This document shows positions 52,711 through 62,136 of a DNA stretch of 64,000 nucleotides, piece after piece. The notes under the pieces are model-generated. The model was not told where the DNA came from. It made no database searches and was given only the letters and a program-made list of their open reading frames with translations. Within the stretch, counting starts at the first letter, position 1. Each line of letters starts with the position of its first letter. This DNA is from Asaia bogorensis (lineage in GTDB: Bacteria > Pseudomonadota > Alphaproteobacteria > Reyranellales > Reyranellaceae): the NCBI GenBank assembly GCA_945889625.1, contig CAMDCE010000001.1, positions 186,001-250,000 on the forward strand, in the 5' to 3' direction. A program made the translations under genes and the position numbers.

Positions 52711-53873
52711 TAGCTCTTGGGCAGGCCCAACACGCGCTCGGCGACGTAGCACAGGATCAGCTGCTCGCTCACCGGTGCAATGCGCGCGATCATGACTTCG
52801 CGCAGGAAGCGCTCGACGTGGAACTCCTTGGCGTAACCGTAGCCGCCATGGGTCAGGATCGCCCGCTCGCAGGCCTCGTAGGCCCAGCGCGCGCCGAGAT
52901 ACTTGGCCGAGTTGGCCTCCGCGCCGCACTCCTTGCCGTTGTCGTACAGCCAGGCCGCCTTGAAGGTGAGCAGGTTGGCCGCCTCGAGCTGCATCCAGCT
53001 TTCGGCCAGCGGATGCTGGATCGCCTGGTTCTTGCCGATGGGGCGGCCGAACACAATGCGCTCCTTGGCATATTGCGTGGCCTTGGCCAGCGCGCACTTG
53101 CCGATGCCGATCGCTTCGGCGGCGATCAGCACCCGTTCGGGGTTGAGCCCGTGCAGCAGATAGTGGAAACCCTTGCCTTCCTCGCCGATCCTGTCCTCGA
53201 GCGGCACCTTCAGCCCGTCGATGAACACCTGGTTGGTGTCGACCGCCTTGCGCCCCATTTTCTCGATCTCGCGCACCTCGATCTTGGAGCGGTCGAAGTC
53301 GGTGTAGAACAGCGACAGCCCATCGGTGGCGCGCCGGCATTTATCCCGGGGCGTCGTGCGGGCGATCAGCAGCATCTTGTCGGCGACCTGGGCCGTTGAG
53401 GTGAAGGTCTTCTTGCCGTGCACGACGTAGCCGTTGCCGTCGCGCTCGGCCTTGGTGTCGAGGTTGGTGGTGTTGAGGCCGGCATCCGGCTCGGTGACGG
53501 CGAAGCAGCCCTTGACCTTGCCCTTGATGATGTCGGGCAGAATGCGCTGCTTCTGCTCGTCGGTGCCGAACACCACGATGGGGTTGGGACCGAAGACGTT
53601 GAGATGGATTGCCGAGGCGCCCTGCAGGGCAGCACCCGACTCGGCCACGGCCTGCATCATGATCGCGGCTTCGGCGATGCCGAGGCCTGAGCCGCCATAT
53701 TCCTCGGGCATGGCGATGCCGAGCCATCCGGCGTCGGCCATGGTTCGGTAGAAATCCTCGGGGAAGCCGCCTTCCTTGTCCTTCTTCAGCCAGTATTTGT
53801 CGTCGAACTGGGCGCAGAGCTTGGCGACGCTGTCCTTGATGGCGAGTTGGTGTTCGGAGAAGGCGAAATCCAT
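52707..53873 (-). CDS. Acyl-CoA dehydrogenase
   Basis: A FAD enzyme of 388 residues that introduces an α,β double bond into an acyl-CoA, passing electrons to ETF. The signature CFAVTEPDAGLNTTNLDT is near residue 142, with GGYGYAKEFHVERFLRE near the C-terminus. The catalytic base of the medium-chain type (YEG) is absent; a glutamate in GLNPERVLIAAEA lies at the isovaleryl-CoA/long-chain position. The next gene upstream (hydrolase) is 45 bp away on the same strand. Confidence 0.91.
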   Translation of the reverse strand: MDFAFSEHQLAIKDSVAKLCAQFDDKYWLKKDKEGGFPEDFYRTMADAGWLGIAMPEEYGGSGLGIAEAAIMMQAVAESGAALQGASAIHLNVFGPNPIVVFGTDEQKQRILPDIIKGKVKGCFAVTEPDAGLNTTNLDTKAERDGNGYVVHGKKTFTSTAQVADKMLLIARTTPRDKCRRATDGLSLFYTDFDRSKIEVREIEKMGRKAVDTNQVFIDGLKVPLEDRIGEEGKGFHYLLHGLNPERVLIAAEAIGIGKCALAKATQYAKERIVFGRPIGKNQAIQHPLAESWMQLEAANLLTFKAAWLYDNGKECGAEANSAKYLGARWAYEACERAILTHGGYGYAKEFHVERFLREVMIARIAPVSEQLILCYVAERVLGLPKSY

Positions 53874-53918
53874 TTCAGCGTCCTTGTCGGTGGCTCAGCG
53901 CCAGGGTCAGCGCCAGGA

Positions 53919-54713
53919 TCAGCGGTTGGCCGCCAGAAAGCTCATCATGATGCGGTTGAACTGGTCGGGCCGCTCGACGTTGGGCAGGTGGCGCGCCTTG
54001 GCGATTTCCTCGTAGCGGGCGCCGGGGATCTTGGAGGCGATCAGCTTGTTGCGCTCGGGCGGCGTACCTTCGTCGCCGTCGCCGCAGATCACCATCGTCG
54101 GGACCTTGATGGTCTGGAGGCGATCGAGATAGTCGAAATTCTGGATCGCCGACATGCAGCCGGCGGAGCCGTCCGGGGTGGTGCCGCTGATCGTGTCACG
54201 AATCTCGCGCCAGCGTACGGGGTTCACCTGCTTGAACTCGTCGGTGAACCAGCGCTGCATGGTGGCATCGGCAAGTGCCGCAAGTCCCTTGCTGCGCACT
54301 GTGGCCTTGCGCTCCTCCCATGTCCCGGCCGAGCCCGGCGGCGTCGAGGGCTGGGTGTCGCAGAGCGTGAGCGAGGCGAGGTAGCCGGGATTGGCCAGTG
54401 CGAAGCCCTGGCCGATCATGCCGCCGATGCTGAGGCCGATGTAATGGATCTTCTTTATGCCCAGCACGTCGAGCGCACCTTTCACGTCCGCGGCGAGCTG
54501 GTCCATCGTGTAGTCGCCGGCAACCGGCGACGAGCCGCCATGGCCGCGCATGTCGAGCCGCAGCACGCGATAGCCCGCGGCCAGCAGCGGCACGAGCTGC
54601 TCGGTCCACATGCCGCCGTCGGAATTCAGCGAATGGGTGAAGCAGACGACAGACGCATTCTGCGGGCCGGCGAGGTCGAAATAGATCTTCTGTTTGTTCA
54701 GGGAGAGAAGCAT
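53919..54713 (-). CDS. α/β-hydrolase (3-oxoadipate enol-lactonase-like)
   Basis: A 264-residue hydrolase with FTHSLNSDGGMW (oxyanion region), RLDMRGHGGSS, the nucleophile serine in YIGLSIGGMIGQGF, the aspartate in CGDGDEGTPP and a histidine near AKARHLPNVE. It is like PcaD but no β-ketoadipate pathway genes are nearby, so substrate is open. GGAGGACTCA precedes the ATG at 54713. It lies between the dehydrogenase and a family B repeat. Confidence 0.85.
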   Translation of the reverse strand: MLLSLNKQKIYFDLAGPQNASVVCFTHSLNSDGGMWTEQLVPLLAAGYRVLRLDMRGHGGSSPVAGDYTMDQLAADVKGALDVLGIKKIHYIGLSIGGMIGQGFALANPGYLASLTLCDTQPSTPPGSAGTWEERKATVRSKGLAALADATMQRWFTDEFKQVNPVRWREIRDTISGTTPDGSAGCMSAIQNFDYLDRLQTIKVPTMVICGDGDEGTPPERNKLIASKIPGARYEEIAKARHLPNVERPDQFNRIMMSFLAANR

Positions 54714-54730
54714 TGAGTCCTCCAATTTCT

Positions 54731-54821
54731 GTCGTCTCGCGCGGAGTAATCTCCGCGCTTCAGCGTAGCGAAGGACCTCCCGGACCGACCAGCAGATCCT
54801 TCGCTGCGCTCAGGATGACAG
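54731..54821. repeat. Family B hairpin repeat, copy 3
   Basis: Contains GCGCGGAG-taat-CTCCGCGC, GCGAAGGACCTCC and, on the right, GATCCTTCGCTGCGCTCAGG. It resembles copies at 14.83 and 33.17 kb. It separates the hydrolase from the SDR gene and might split the operon. Confidence 0.65.
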
Positions 54822-54835
54822 GTGATTCACACCTG

Positions 54836-55606
54836 TCACATGGCCGAGATACCGCCGTCGATGATCACTTCCGAGCCGGTCATGAAGCTCGATTCGTCGG
54901 ACGCCAGGTAGACCACCGCCCAGCCCACTTCCTCCGGCCGGCCGAGGCGGCCGATCGGGACCTGGCGGCCGAGCTTCTGCTGCATGACCTCCTGGCCGAA
55001 TCGGTCGCGGTATTTGTCGAGGATCGGCGTGTCGATGAAGGTGGGATGCACCGAATTGCAGCGGATATTGTAGCCCGACTTGGCGCAGTGCAGCGCCACC
55101 GATTTGCTCAAGAGCCGCACGCCTGCCTTGGCCGAGTTGTAGGCCGCCATGTTGGCGCCGGCGATGATGCCGGAGATCGACGAGATGTTGATCACCGAGC
55201 CGCCGAGCTTGGCCGTGTGCTTCTTGATCTCGCCGACGCCGTGCTTGCAGCCCAGGAACACGCCGTCGAGGTCGATGGCGTGAACACGGCGCCATTCCTC
55301 TAGGGTGATGTCCTCGACCGTCTTGCTGAGGCCGATTCCGGCGGAATTCAGCAGCACATGCAGGGCGCCGAACTTCGTCACGGTTTCGGCGATGGCCGCC
55401 TTCCAGTTGTCCTCCGACGTCACGTCGAGCTTCACGAAATGGCCGGATGAGCCCAGCTTTTCCGAGACGGCCTTGCCGCGGTCGGCGGCGATGTCGGCGA
55501 CCACGACCCTGGCGCCTTCCTGCACCATGAGGGCTGCGGCATTGGCGCCCAGCCCCGAGGCGCCGCCGGTGATCAGCGCGACCTTGCCCGCCAGGCGATC
55601 CGTCAT
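54836..55606 (-). CDS. Short-chain dehydrogenase/reductase
   Basis: A 256-residue classical SDR: ALITGGASGLGANAAALM for cofactor binding, VVVADIAADRG (acidic residue after β2, favouring NAD), LNSAGIGLSKT in the NAG position, the serine in VINISSISGII and YNSAKAGVRLLSK. It should oxidise a hydroxyl group. Its start overlaps the EamA stop by 4 bp. Confidence 0.9.
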   Translation of the reverse strand: MTDRLAGKVALITGGASGLGANAAALMVQEGARVVVADIAADRGKAVSEKLGSSGHFVKLDVTSEDNWKAAIAETVTKFGALHVLLNSAGIGLSKTVEDITLEEWRRVHAIDLDGVFLGCKHGVGEIKKHTAKLGGSVINISSISGIIAGANMAAYNSAKAGVRLLSKSVALHCAKSGYNIRCNSVHPTFIDTPILDKYRDRFGQEVMQQKLGRQVPIGRLGRPEEVGWAVVYLASDESSFMTGSEVIIDGGISAM

Positions 55607-56541
55607 TTCTTCTTTCCTCCCGCCACCGCCCCGCGCGTTGCCTCGCGATGGGCGATGTATGTCGTCGACGCCACGATGATCGCCGCACCCACGAACGTCC
55701 AGATGTCGGAGGTCTTGCCCCAGACCGCGACGTCCATCAAGGCGGCCCACACGATGCCGAGGAAGGTGATCGACTGCAGGGCGGAAATATCGAGCAGGCG
55801 ATAGGCCCAGGTGATCAGGAAATATCCCATCGTGCCGAACACGCCGGCCGCCAGGAAAAGCCCGAGCTGTGTCAGGGTCGGCGTCTGCCAGAACCAGATG
55901 CCGAGCGGCGTGAAGCAGACGGCGCCGACCACGCTCTGCCAGAACACCACGACCGCCGGCTTGTCGCGGCCCGACACTACCTTGGCCACCAGATTGGAGC
56001 CGGCCATCAGCGGCACCGCCAACAGCATCATCCAGATGCCGGGGTTCATCGGCACGACGCCCGGACGGACGATCACCAGCATGCCTGCGAAGCCCATCGC
56101 CACGCCGGCCCAGCGCCGCCAGTGCACCGTCTCGCGCAGGAAGAAAACGGCGCCGAGGGTGACGAAAATCGGGCCGGTGAAGCCCAGCGCCGCCATGGTG
56201 GCGAGCGGCAGCCACACCACCGCCTCGTACCACAGGCCGTAGCCCGCGGTGTGGAAGAGACCGCGGAAGCAATGGAGTTTCATGTCCTGCGTGGCGAGCC
56301 CGCGCATGCCGACCTGCGCCAGCAGGACCGCCCCGATCAGCGTGACGCCGGAAACCCAGCGGCCCCAGGCCACGAACAGCGGCGGCATCTCGCTCGCCAG
56401 CTCCTTGACCGAGCCGTTGAGGCCGGTGAAGAGGAAGCCCGACACCAACGCGAGAAGAAAGCCGCGCGCCACCCGTGAGGGGATCAGGCGGCTCAGCGCA
56501 TCGGGGGCGTCGATCGCTGGTGCGGATGTTGACGCAGACAT
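55603..56541 (-). CDS. DMT-superfamily transporter (EamA family)
   Basis: A 312-residue inner-membrane protein with ten hydrophobic segments arranged as two EamA repeats; the first ends in VWLPLATMAALGFTGPIFVTL and the second has ALQSITFLGIVWAALMDVAV. Likely a metabolite exporter; substrate unknown. It is the first gene of the minus-strand cluster that continues with the SDR by an ATGA overlap. Confidence 0.9.
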   Translation of the reverse strand: MSASTSAPAIDAPDALSRLIPSRVARGFLLALVSGFLFTGLNGSVKELASEMPPLFVAWGRWVSGVTLIGAVLLAQVGMRGLATQDMKLHCFRGLFHTAGYGLWYEAVVWLPLATMAALGFTGPIFVTLGAVFFLRETVHWRRWAGVAMGFAGMLVIVRPGVVPMNPGIWMMLLAVPLMAGSNLVAKVVSGRDKPAVVVFWQSVVGAVCFTPLGIWFWQTPTLTQLGLFLAAGVFGTMGYFLITWAYRLLDISALQSITFLGIVWAALMDVAVWGKTSDIWTFVGAAIIVASTTYIAHREATRGAVAGGKKK

Positions 56542-56714
56542 GGCGCCCGGGCTTGCCCGGCCGCGCCTGTCCGGTCAAGCTCCGTACAAGGCCACGAGAC
56601 AAAGGCCGCCCGGGAGAGAACGTAAGCGTTGCGTAGAGTCGCCGGGGAATGTTCTGGTGGCGCGCCCAAGCCGTAGAAACAACAGCGCGCCGCCCGTCAC
56701 TGGGAGGACACGAC

Positions 56715-58304
56715 ATGAGCAGCCGAATCGGGTGTATCGCGTTGGCGAGCGTTGTTGCGGGCATAGTGGTGTTGGCGGCCCCCGGATGGGCACAGAAGTC
56801 CGGCGGCATCCTCAAGATCCAGCACATGGATACGCCGCCCAGCGCTTCGATCCATGAGGAGGCGACGGTTTCGACGGCGGTGCCGTTCATGAGCGTCTTC
56901 AACAACCTGGTCATGTTCGACCAGAACGTCGCCAAGAACAGCTTCGAATCGATCGTGCCCGATCTTGCCACGAGCTGGAAATGGAGCGCCGACGGCAAGA
57001 CGCTGGCTTTCAAGCTGCGCCAGGGCGTGAAGTGGCATGACGGCCAGCCGTTCACGGCCAAGGATGTGCAATGCACCTTTGAGATGCTGCTGAGCACCGA
57101 CAAGCTGAGGCGCAATCCGCGCGGTGCCTGGTACGGCAACGTCGAGAAAGTGACCGCCGACGGCGACTTCGACGCTTCGTTCCATCTCAAGGCGCCACAA
57201 CCCTCGCTGCTGGCGCTGCTGTCGTCCGGCTACACGCCGATCTATCCCTGCCACGTCCCGCCGGCGCAAATGCGCACCAAGCCGATCGGTACCGGCCCAT
57301 TCAAGTTCGTCGAGTTCAAGATGAAGGAGAGCATCAAGCTTGCAAAGAACCACGACTACTGGAAGAAGGGCCGGCCCTATCTCGACGGCATCGAATTCAG
57401 TATCATCCCCGACATTTCGATCCGCATGCTGGCCTTCACCGCCGGCAAATTCGACATGACCTTCCCGACCGACGTCACGGTGCCGCTGCTCAAGAACATC
57501 CGCAAGGATGCTCCACAGGCGCAATGCACCATGCGGGACACCAACGTCAGCACCAACCTCATCGTCAACCGCGCTATGCCGCCGTTCGACAACCCGCAGA
57601 TTCGACGCGCGCTTGCCCTGACACTCGACCGGCAGGCCTATATCGACATCCTGAGCGAGGGTGAGGGCAAGATGAGCGGCGCCATGCTGCCGGGGCCGGA
57701 CGGCGTATGGGGCATGCCGATGGAAATGCTAAAGACCATCTCCGGCTACGGCGACGTCGAGAAGAGCCGCGAGCAGGGGCGCGAACTGATGAAGCAGGCG
57801 GGCTATGGCCCCGACAATCGGCTGAAGCTCAAGGTCAGCACGCGCAACATCGCCACCTTCCGCAATCCGGCGACGATTCTGCTCGACCATCTCAAGCAGA
57901 TCTACATCGATGCCGAGCTCGAGATCATCGATACCGCCGTCTACTACAACCGGGTGTTCAAGAAGGACTACACGGTGGCGCTCAATCTTACCGGCTCGGC
58001 CGTCGACGATCCGGACGTCACCTTCTTCGAAGGCTACGCCTGCGGCTCGCTGCGCAACTACAACAACTACTGCGATCCCGAGATGACCAAGCTGTTCGAG
58101 GCGCAGTCGCGCGAATTCGACCACGAGAAGCGTCTCAAGATGGTATGGGAGATCGACCGCAAGCTGCAGGAGGACATCGCCCGGCCGATCATCGCCCAAG
58201 GCAGGGCCGCCGGCTGCTGGCAACCGCACGTCAAGGGCGTGGTGCTCCACACCAACAGCATCTACAACGGCACGCGCTTCGAGGACGTCTGGCTCGACCG
58301 TTAA
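56715..58304 (+). CDS. ABC transporter substrate-binding protein, family 5 (peptide/nickel type)
   Basis: A 529-residue periplasmic binding protein of the DppA/OppA class. A signal peptide (about 1-28, cleaved near GWAQ) is followed by GGILKIQHMDTPPS, LATSWKWSADGKTLAFKLRQG and VKWHDGQPFTAKDV, the family signature. The start at 56715 has GGGAGGACAC upstream. No permease or ATPase of this transporter is adjacent, so it is an orphan here. The ligand is probably a peptide or similar organic compound. Confidence 0.92.
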   Translation: MSSRIGCIALASVVAGIVVLAAPGWAQKSGGILKIQHMDTPPSASIHEEATVSTAVPFMSVFNNLVMFDQNVAKNSFESIVPDLATSWKWSADGKTLAFKLRQGVKWHDGQPFTAKDVQCTFEMLLSTDKLRRNPRGAWYGNVEKVTADGDFDASFHLKAPQPSLLALLSSGYTPIYPCHVPPAQMRTKPIGTGPFKFVEFKMKESIKLAKNHDYWKKGRPYLDGIEFSIIPDISIRMLAFTAGKFDMTFPTDVTVPLLKNIRKDAPQAQCTMRDTNVSTNLIVNRAMPPFDNPQIRRALALTLDRQAYIDILSEGEGKMSGAMLPGPDGVWGMPMEMLKTISGYGDVEKSREQGRELMKQAGYGPDNRLKLKVSTRNIATFRNPATILLDHLKQIYIDAELEIIDTAVYYNRVFKKDYTVALNLTGSAVDDPDVTFFEGYACGSLRNYNNYCDPEMTKLFEAQSREFDHEKRLKMVWEIDRKLQEDIARPIIAQGRAAGCWQPHVKGVVLHTNSIYNGTRFEDVWLDR

Positions 58305-58312
58305 TTGACCGG

Positions 58313-58340
58313 GGTCTTTCCGGTTCTCGCCGGAAAGACC
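58313..58340. terminator. Bidirectional hairpin terminator
   Basis: An 11-bp perfect stem (GGTCTTTCCGG / CCGGAAAGACC) with a 6-nt loop lies between the convergent binding-protein and ABC permease genes. There is no long T tract. Confidence 0.7.
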
Positions 58341-59462
58341 TCAGTCGAGCGTGACCTTGTAACGGCTGATGGCGAGCGCCGAGACGATCAGCAGGATGCC
58401 GACGATGGCGGCCAGTTCGGCCGAGACGTCGCCGAAGCTGGCGCCCTTAAGCATCAGGCCGCGCACGATGCGCATGAAATGCGTGGCGGGCAGCACCTCG
58501 CCCAGCCACTGCGCCCATACCGGCATGCCGCGGAACGGGAACATGAAGCCCGACAGCAGGATCGAGGGCAGCAGGATGAACACCGAGGCCTGCATGGCCT
58601 GGAGCTGGTTTTGCGTCACGGTCGAGATGGTGAAGCCGATGGCCAGGTTGACGGTGATGAACAGCGCCGTGCCGACGCACAGCAGGAAGGCGCTGCCTTC
58701 GATCGAGACGTCGAACAGCAGGCGCGACACCGCCAGGATCACCGCCACCTGCACAGAGCCCAGCACGATGTAGGGCAGGATCTTGCCGATCATCACCTCG
58801 ATCGGCTTCACCGGCATGGCCAGCAGGTTCTCCATGGTGCCGCGCTCGCGCTCGCGGGTGACGGCAAGCGCCGTCATCATCACCATGGTCATGGTCAGGA
58901 TCACCGCCAGCAGTCCGGGCACGATGTTGAGCCGCGCCTTGCCCTCGGGGTTGTAACGGCGCTGCAGCACCAGATCGATGGCGGGGGGCTTGCTCCTGAG
59001 GCCGGCAAGGGGGCCCACGAAGTCACGCGCCAGCGCCTGTTCGATGGCGGGCTTCGCGGCGGCCAGCGGATTGGCCGCGGCCATCGGATCGGTGGCGTCG
59101 GCGTCGATCAGTATCTGCGCCCGCTCACCGCGCACCAGCCGGCGGGTGAAGTCCGACGGGATGGTGACCACGAACTGCACCTCGCCGCGCTGCAGTAGGG
59201 AGTTGGCCTCGGCCTCCGACTGCGGCCGGTGCGTGAAGGCCATGTAGCCGGTGTTGCTGAGGGCCGAGAGCACGGTGCGGGTGATCTGGCTGTCGTCGGC
59301 TGAGATCACGGCGGTCGGCAGATGGCGCGGGTCGGTGTCGATGGCGTAGCCGAACAGCAGGAGCTGCATGATCGGCACGCCGAACATCATGGCGAAGGTC
59401 AGCCGGTCGCGCTTGAGCTGCAGCGTCTCCTTGATGACGATGGCGGCGAGGCGGGCCCACAT
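58341..59462 (-). CDS. ABC-2 type permease of an exporter
   Basis: The membrane subunit (373 residues) of an ABC export system. One transmembrane helix precedes a large periplasmic domain (about 50-170), then five further helices follow, with the ABC-2 signature ENLLAMPVKPIEVMIGKILPY and a late LSGFMFPFRGMPVWAQWLGE. YhhJ/YbhS-like. It is last in the tetR-hlyD-ATPase-permease operon, 2 bp after the ATPase. Confidence 0.92.
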   Translation of the reverse strand: MWARLAAIVIKETLQLKRDRLTFAMMFGVPIMQLLLFGYAIDTDPRHLPTAVISADDSQITRTVLSALSNTGYMAFTHRPQSEAEANSLLQRGEVQFVVTIPSDFTRRLVRGERAQILIDADATDPMAAANPLAAAKPAIEQALARDFVGPLAGLRSKPPAIDLVLQRRYNPEGKARLNIVPGLLAVILTMTMVMMTALAVTRERERGTMENLLAMPVKPIEVMIGKILPYIVLGSVQVAVILAVSRLLFDVSIEGSAFLLCVGTALFITVNLAIGFTISTVTQNQLQAMQASVFILLPSILLSGFMFPFRGMPVWAQWLGEVLPATHFMRIVRGLMLKGASFGDVSAELAAIVGILLIVSALAISRYKVTLD

Positions 59463-59464
59463 GA

Positions 59465-60388
59465 TCAGCTATCGAGCGCATTGTCGCGCGCCCGTCCCAT
59501 GAGATGGATGAAGACATCTTCCAGCGTCGGCTCGGCCTCGTTCCAGACGATGTTGTCCGTCCGTAACGGAGCGATGGCGGCAAGCAGCGCGTCGCGGTCG
59601 GGGCTGGAAACGTGCAGCGTGGCACCGAAGGCTGCAGCCGCCGTGATGCCCGGCGCATCGCGCAACCTCGGCGCCAGACGGTCGGCGCCCGGGCCGGTGG
59701 CGATGAAGGAGCTGAGGCCCGACTGCCTGATGACCTCTTCCGCCGTGCCGCGCGCCATCAGCTCGCCATAGGCGATGTAGGCGATCTCGTGACAGCGCTC
59801 GGCCTCGTCCATGTAGTGGGTCGAGACCAGCACCGTGATGCCTTGCGCGGCAAAGCCGTGGATCTCGTCCCAGAAGGAGCGCCGCGCCTTGGGATCGACG
59901 CCGGCGGTCGGCTCGTCGAGCAGCAGCAGCTTGGGCTCGTGCAGCACGCAGGCGGCGAGCGCCAGCCGCTGCTTCCAGCCGCCCGAAAGCGAGCCGGCGA
60001 GCTGGCCCTGGCGCGTGGCCAGGCCAAGTCGTTCCAACGACTGGTCGATCCGCTGCTTCAGGCGATCGAGGCCGTAGACGCGCGCCACGAATTCGAGGTT
60101 CTCGCGGATGGTGAGATCCTCGTAGAGGCCGAAGCGCTGTGTCATGTAGCCGGCCTGGCGCTTGATGGCGTCGCGCTCGCGCACCAGATCGTGGCCGAGG
60201 CAGGTGCCGCCGCCGCCGTCGGGCGTCAGCAGGCCGCAGATCATGCGCAGCGTCGTGGTCTTGCCCGAGCCGTTGGGGCCGAGAAAGCCGCAGATGCGGC
60301 CCTGCTCGATGCCGAGGCTGACGCGATCGACCACGGTGCGCGAGCCGTAGCGCTTGACGAGGTCGTGGACGTCGATCGCGAGAGTCAT
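59465..60388 (-). CDS. ABC transporter ATP-binding protein of an exporter
   Basis: A 307-residue ATPase with Walker A GPNGSGKTTTLRM, Q-loop MTQRFGLYEDLT, signature SLSGGWKQRLALA, Walker B LLLLDEPTAGVD and the H-loop STHYMDEAE. A C-terminal extension (about 220-307) is typical of drug-export ATPases. The start at 60388 overlaps the hlyD stop. YbhF carries two such domains, whereas this has one. Confidence 0.94.
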   Translation of the reverse strand: MTLAIDVHDLVKRYGSRTVVDRVSLGIEQGRICGFLGPNGSGKTTTLRMICGLLTPDGGGGTCLGHDLVRERDAIKRQAGYMTQRFGLYEDLTIRENLEFVARVYGLDRLKQRIDQSLERLGLATRQGQLAGSLSGGWKQRLALAACVLHEPKLLLLDEPTAGVDPKARRSFWDEIHGFAAQGITVLVSTHYMDEAERCHEIAYIAYGELMARGTAEEVIRQSGLSSFIATGPGADRLAPRLRDAPGITAAAAFGATLHVSSPDRDALLAAIAPLRTDNIVWNEAEPTLEDVFIHLMGRARDNALDS

Positions 60389-61401
60389 GGCGACTGCGGC
60401 GCGACAGGCGCGAGTGGCGCCACCGCGACCGGCAAACCGGGCGGCAATTTGGCCTGCGACGGCAGCGGGCGTGCCTCGATCAGGAACACCAGCTTGGCGC
60501 GTGCGCTTTGCGAATAGATCACCGGCGGCGTGAACTCCGAGCGCGGCGAGACATAGATGATGGTGGCCCTCAGGTCGGCCGGGCAGGTATCGCAGGTGAA
60601 GCTCACCTGTTTGCCGATCTGCGCCTTGGCGACCTCTTCCTCGGGCACGAAGAAGCGCAGCTTGACCCGCGACGGCGGCAGCAGCGACACCACGGGCGTG
60701 CCGGCCGGTACCCATTCGCCGACATTGAAGAACGTGTTCTCGACCATGGCGTCTTCGGGCGCCGCCGGCATCAGGTCGTCGAGCCGCTTGCGTGCCTGGT
60801 CGAGGTTGGCCTGGTTCTGCTCGACCATCGACCTGGCGGCCGCGATCTCGTCGGGACGCGCGGCGAGATTGCCGACCTTCTCCTGGGCGGCCAGCGCGCC
60901 GGCGCGCGATCGCAGCTGGCGCATCTGCGACTCGGCCTGCTCATGGTCTTTGCGGGTGGCAATGCCGCGCGCCACCAGCTCGCTTTGCCGTTTGTATTCG
61001 ATCTCGGCCAGCGCCAGCGACTCCTCGACCTCGCGCCGCTGGCTGCGGATCACGTCCTGCTCTTCCTGCCGCTTGCCGGTCCGCAGGTTCTCATAGCGTG
61101 ACTTGGATTCGGCCAGCGCCGCTTCGGCGCGCGCCACCTCGGCCATGGCGAGCACCGGATCGATCAGGAACAGCCGGTCGCCCTTCTTCACCTGGCCGCC
61201 GCGGTCGACGGGACGTTCCAGCAAGCGGCCGGCGACCGGCGGCGCGATCAGGCTGGTCTCGCCCTCGACATAGCCGAGGTAGCGCGCATCGTCGGCGCCG
61301 AAGCCCAACTGCGCCTCCCACCAGGAACGCGTCAGCAGCAGCGTCGTCACCACGAGCACGACCAGCACGACAGCGACCGCGCGGGGAGAGGGGTGCGTCA
61401 T
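60385..61401 (-). CDS. HlyD-family periplasmic adaptor of an ABC exporter
   Basis: A 338-residue membrane-fusion protein with one N-terminal helix (VAVVLVVLVVTTLLLTRSW), a lipoyl half-motif (LIAPPVAGRLLERPVDRGGQ), a coiled-coil hairpin from about 90 to 210 and a barrel domain that continues with VEEN-like adaptor features (FFNVGEWVPAGTPVVSLLP). It should link the permease to an outer-membrane channel; no such channel gene is present here. The start overlaps the TetR stop (ATGA). Confidence 0.92.
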   Translation of the reverse strand: MTHPSPRAVAVVLVVLVVTTLLLTRSWWEAQLGFGADDARYLGYVEGETSLIAPPVAGRLLERPVDRGGQVKKGDRLFLIDPVLAMAEVARAEAALAESKSRYENLRTGKRQEEQDVIRSQRREVEESLALAEIEYKRQSELVARGIATRKDHEQAESQMRQLRSRAGALAAQEKVGNLAARPDEIAAARSMVEQNQANLDQARKRLDDLMPAAPEDAMVENTFFNVGEWVPAGTPVVSLLPPSRVKLRFFVPEEEVAKAQIGKQVSFTCDTCPADLRATIIYVSPRSEFTPPVIYSQSARAKLVFLIEARPLPSQAKLPPGLPVAVAPLAPVAPQSP

Positions 61402-62030
61402 GGCGCCCTCAGCGCATGCAGCATCAAATCTGCGTGGTGGCGGGCGAGGGCCCGGACGTCGAGTTTCTCGCCGCCGATCGGCTCGAACACGGTCTTCCAC
61501 ACGCCCGCCAGCAGCATGGCGCCGATCAGCGTCCGCACCGTCATGGCGGGATCGACCTTGCGGAACTCGCCCTGCCGGATGCCGCGCCCGATCAGCCCTT
61601 CCATCAGCGGCAGGCCGCGGCCGATCACTTCCGTCAGATAGAAGCGGCCGATCTCGGGGAAGGCGCGCGACTCGGCGATCACCAGCTTGGCGACCGAGGC
61701 CATGGGCGTGTCCTCGATGCGGCCGGCCATGAATTCAAGGATGCGCGGCAGCAATACCGCGACCGGCCCGCGATGCGCCTTGGCGAGCGCCTCGACCGTG
61801 CCGAGGTTGCTGCCCACGGCCTGGCGGATGACGCCCTGGAACAACGCGATCTTGTCATCGAAGTAGAGATAGATCGCCGCCTTGCTGAGCCCGGCGCGTT
61901 CGGCAACGTCGTCCAGCCGCGTCGCGGCAAAGCCCTTTTCGACGAACAATGCCAGCGCCGCCTCAAGGATCTCCTGCGGCCGTTCGGTCGGCGCGCGGCG
62001 CTGCTTGGAAGGCTGTTTCCGGGTTTTCAT
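61398..62030 (-). CDS. TetR-family transcriptional repressor
   Basis: The 210-residue protein has an N-terminal helix-turn-helix (EILEAALALFVEKGFAATRL, VAERAGLSKAAIYLYFDDK) and an all-helical ligand domain with a TetR_C-type C-terminus. It heads the tetR-hlyD-ATPase-permease operon with 4-bp overlaps between the first genes. An 18-bp palindrome just upstream of the start is the likely autoregulatory operator. Ligand unknown. Confidence 0.93.
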   Translation of the reverse strand: MKTRKQPSKQRRAPTERPQEILEAALALFVEKGFAATRLDDVAERAGLSKAAIYLYFDDKIALFQGVIRQAVGSNLGTVEALAKAHRGPVAVLLPRILEFMAGRIEDTPMASVAKLVIAESRAFPEIGRFYLTEVIGRGLPLMEGLIGRGIRQGEFRKVDPAMTVRTLIGAMLLAGVWKTVFEPIGGEKLDVRALARHHADLMLHALRAP

Positions 62031-62037
62031 TTAACTA

Positions 62038-62055
62038 ACTTACTGGTCAGTAAGT
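62038..62055. promoter_or_regulatory. Candidate TetR operator
   Basis: ACTTACTGGTCAGTAAGT is a perfect 8+2+8 palindrome 8 bp upstream of the TetR start codon. Its TACTG/CAGTA half-sites resemble operators of AcrR/TetR-type repressors. Binding would block this operon's promoter. Confidence 0.7.
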
Positions 62056-62136
62056 ATGGCTTCAAGCCGTCCAATGGCGAGTTTTTCGCAGGCCTGGCAG
62101 TATCCGGGGTATGGGTGGAAACGCCCGGCAAACGAC

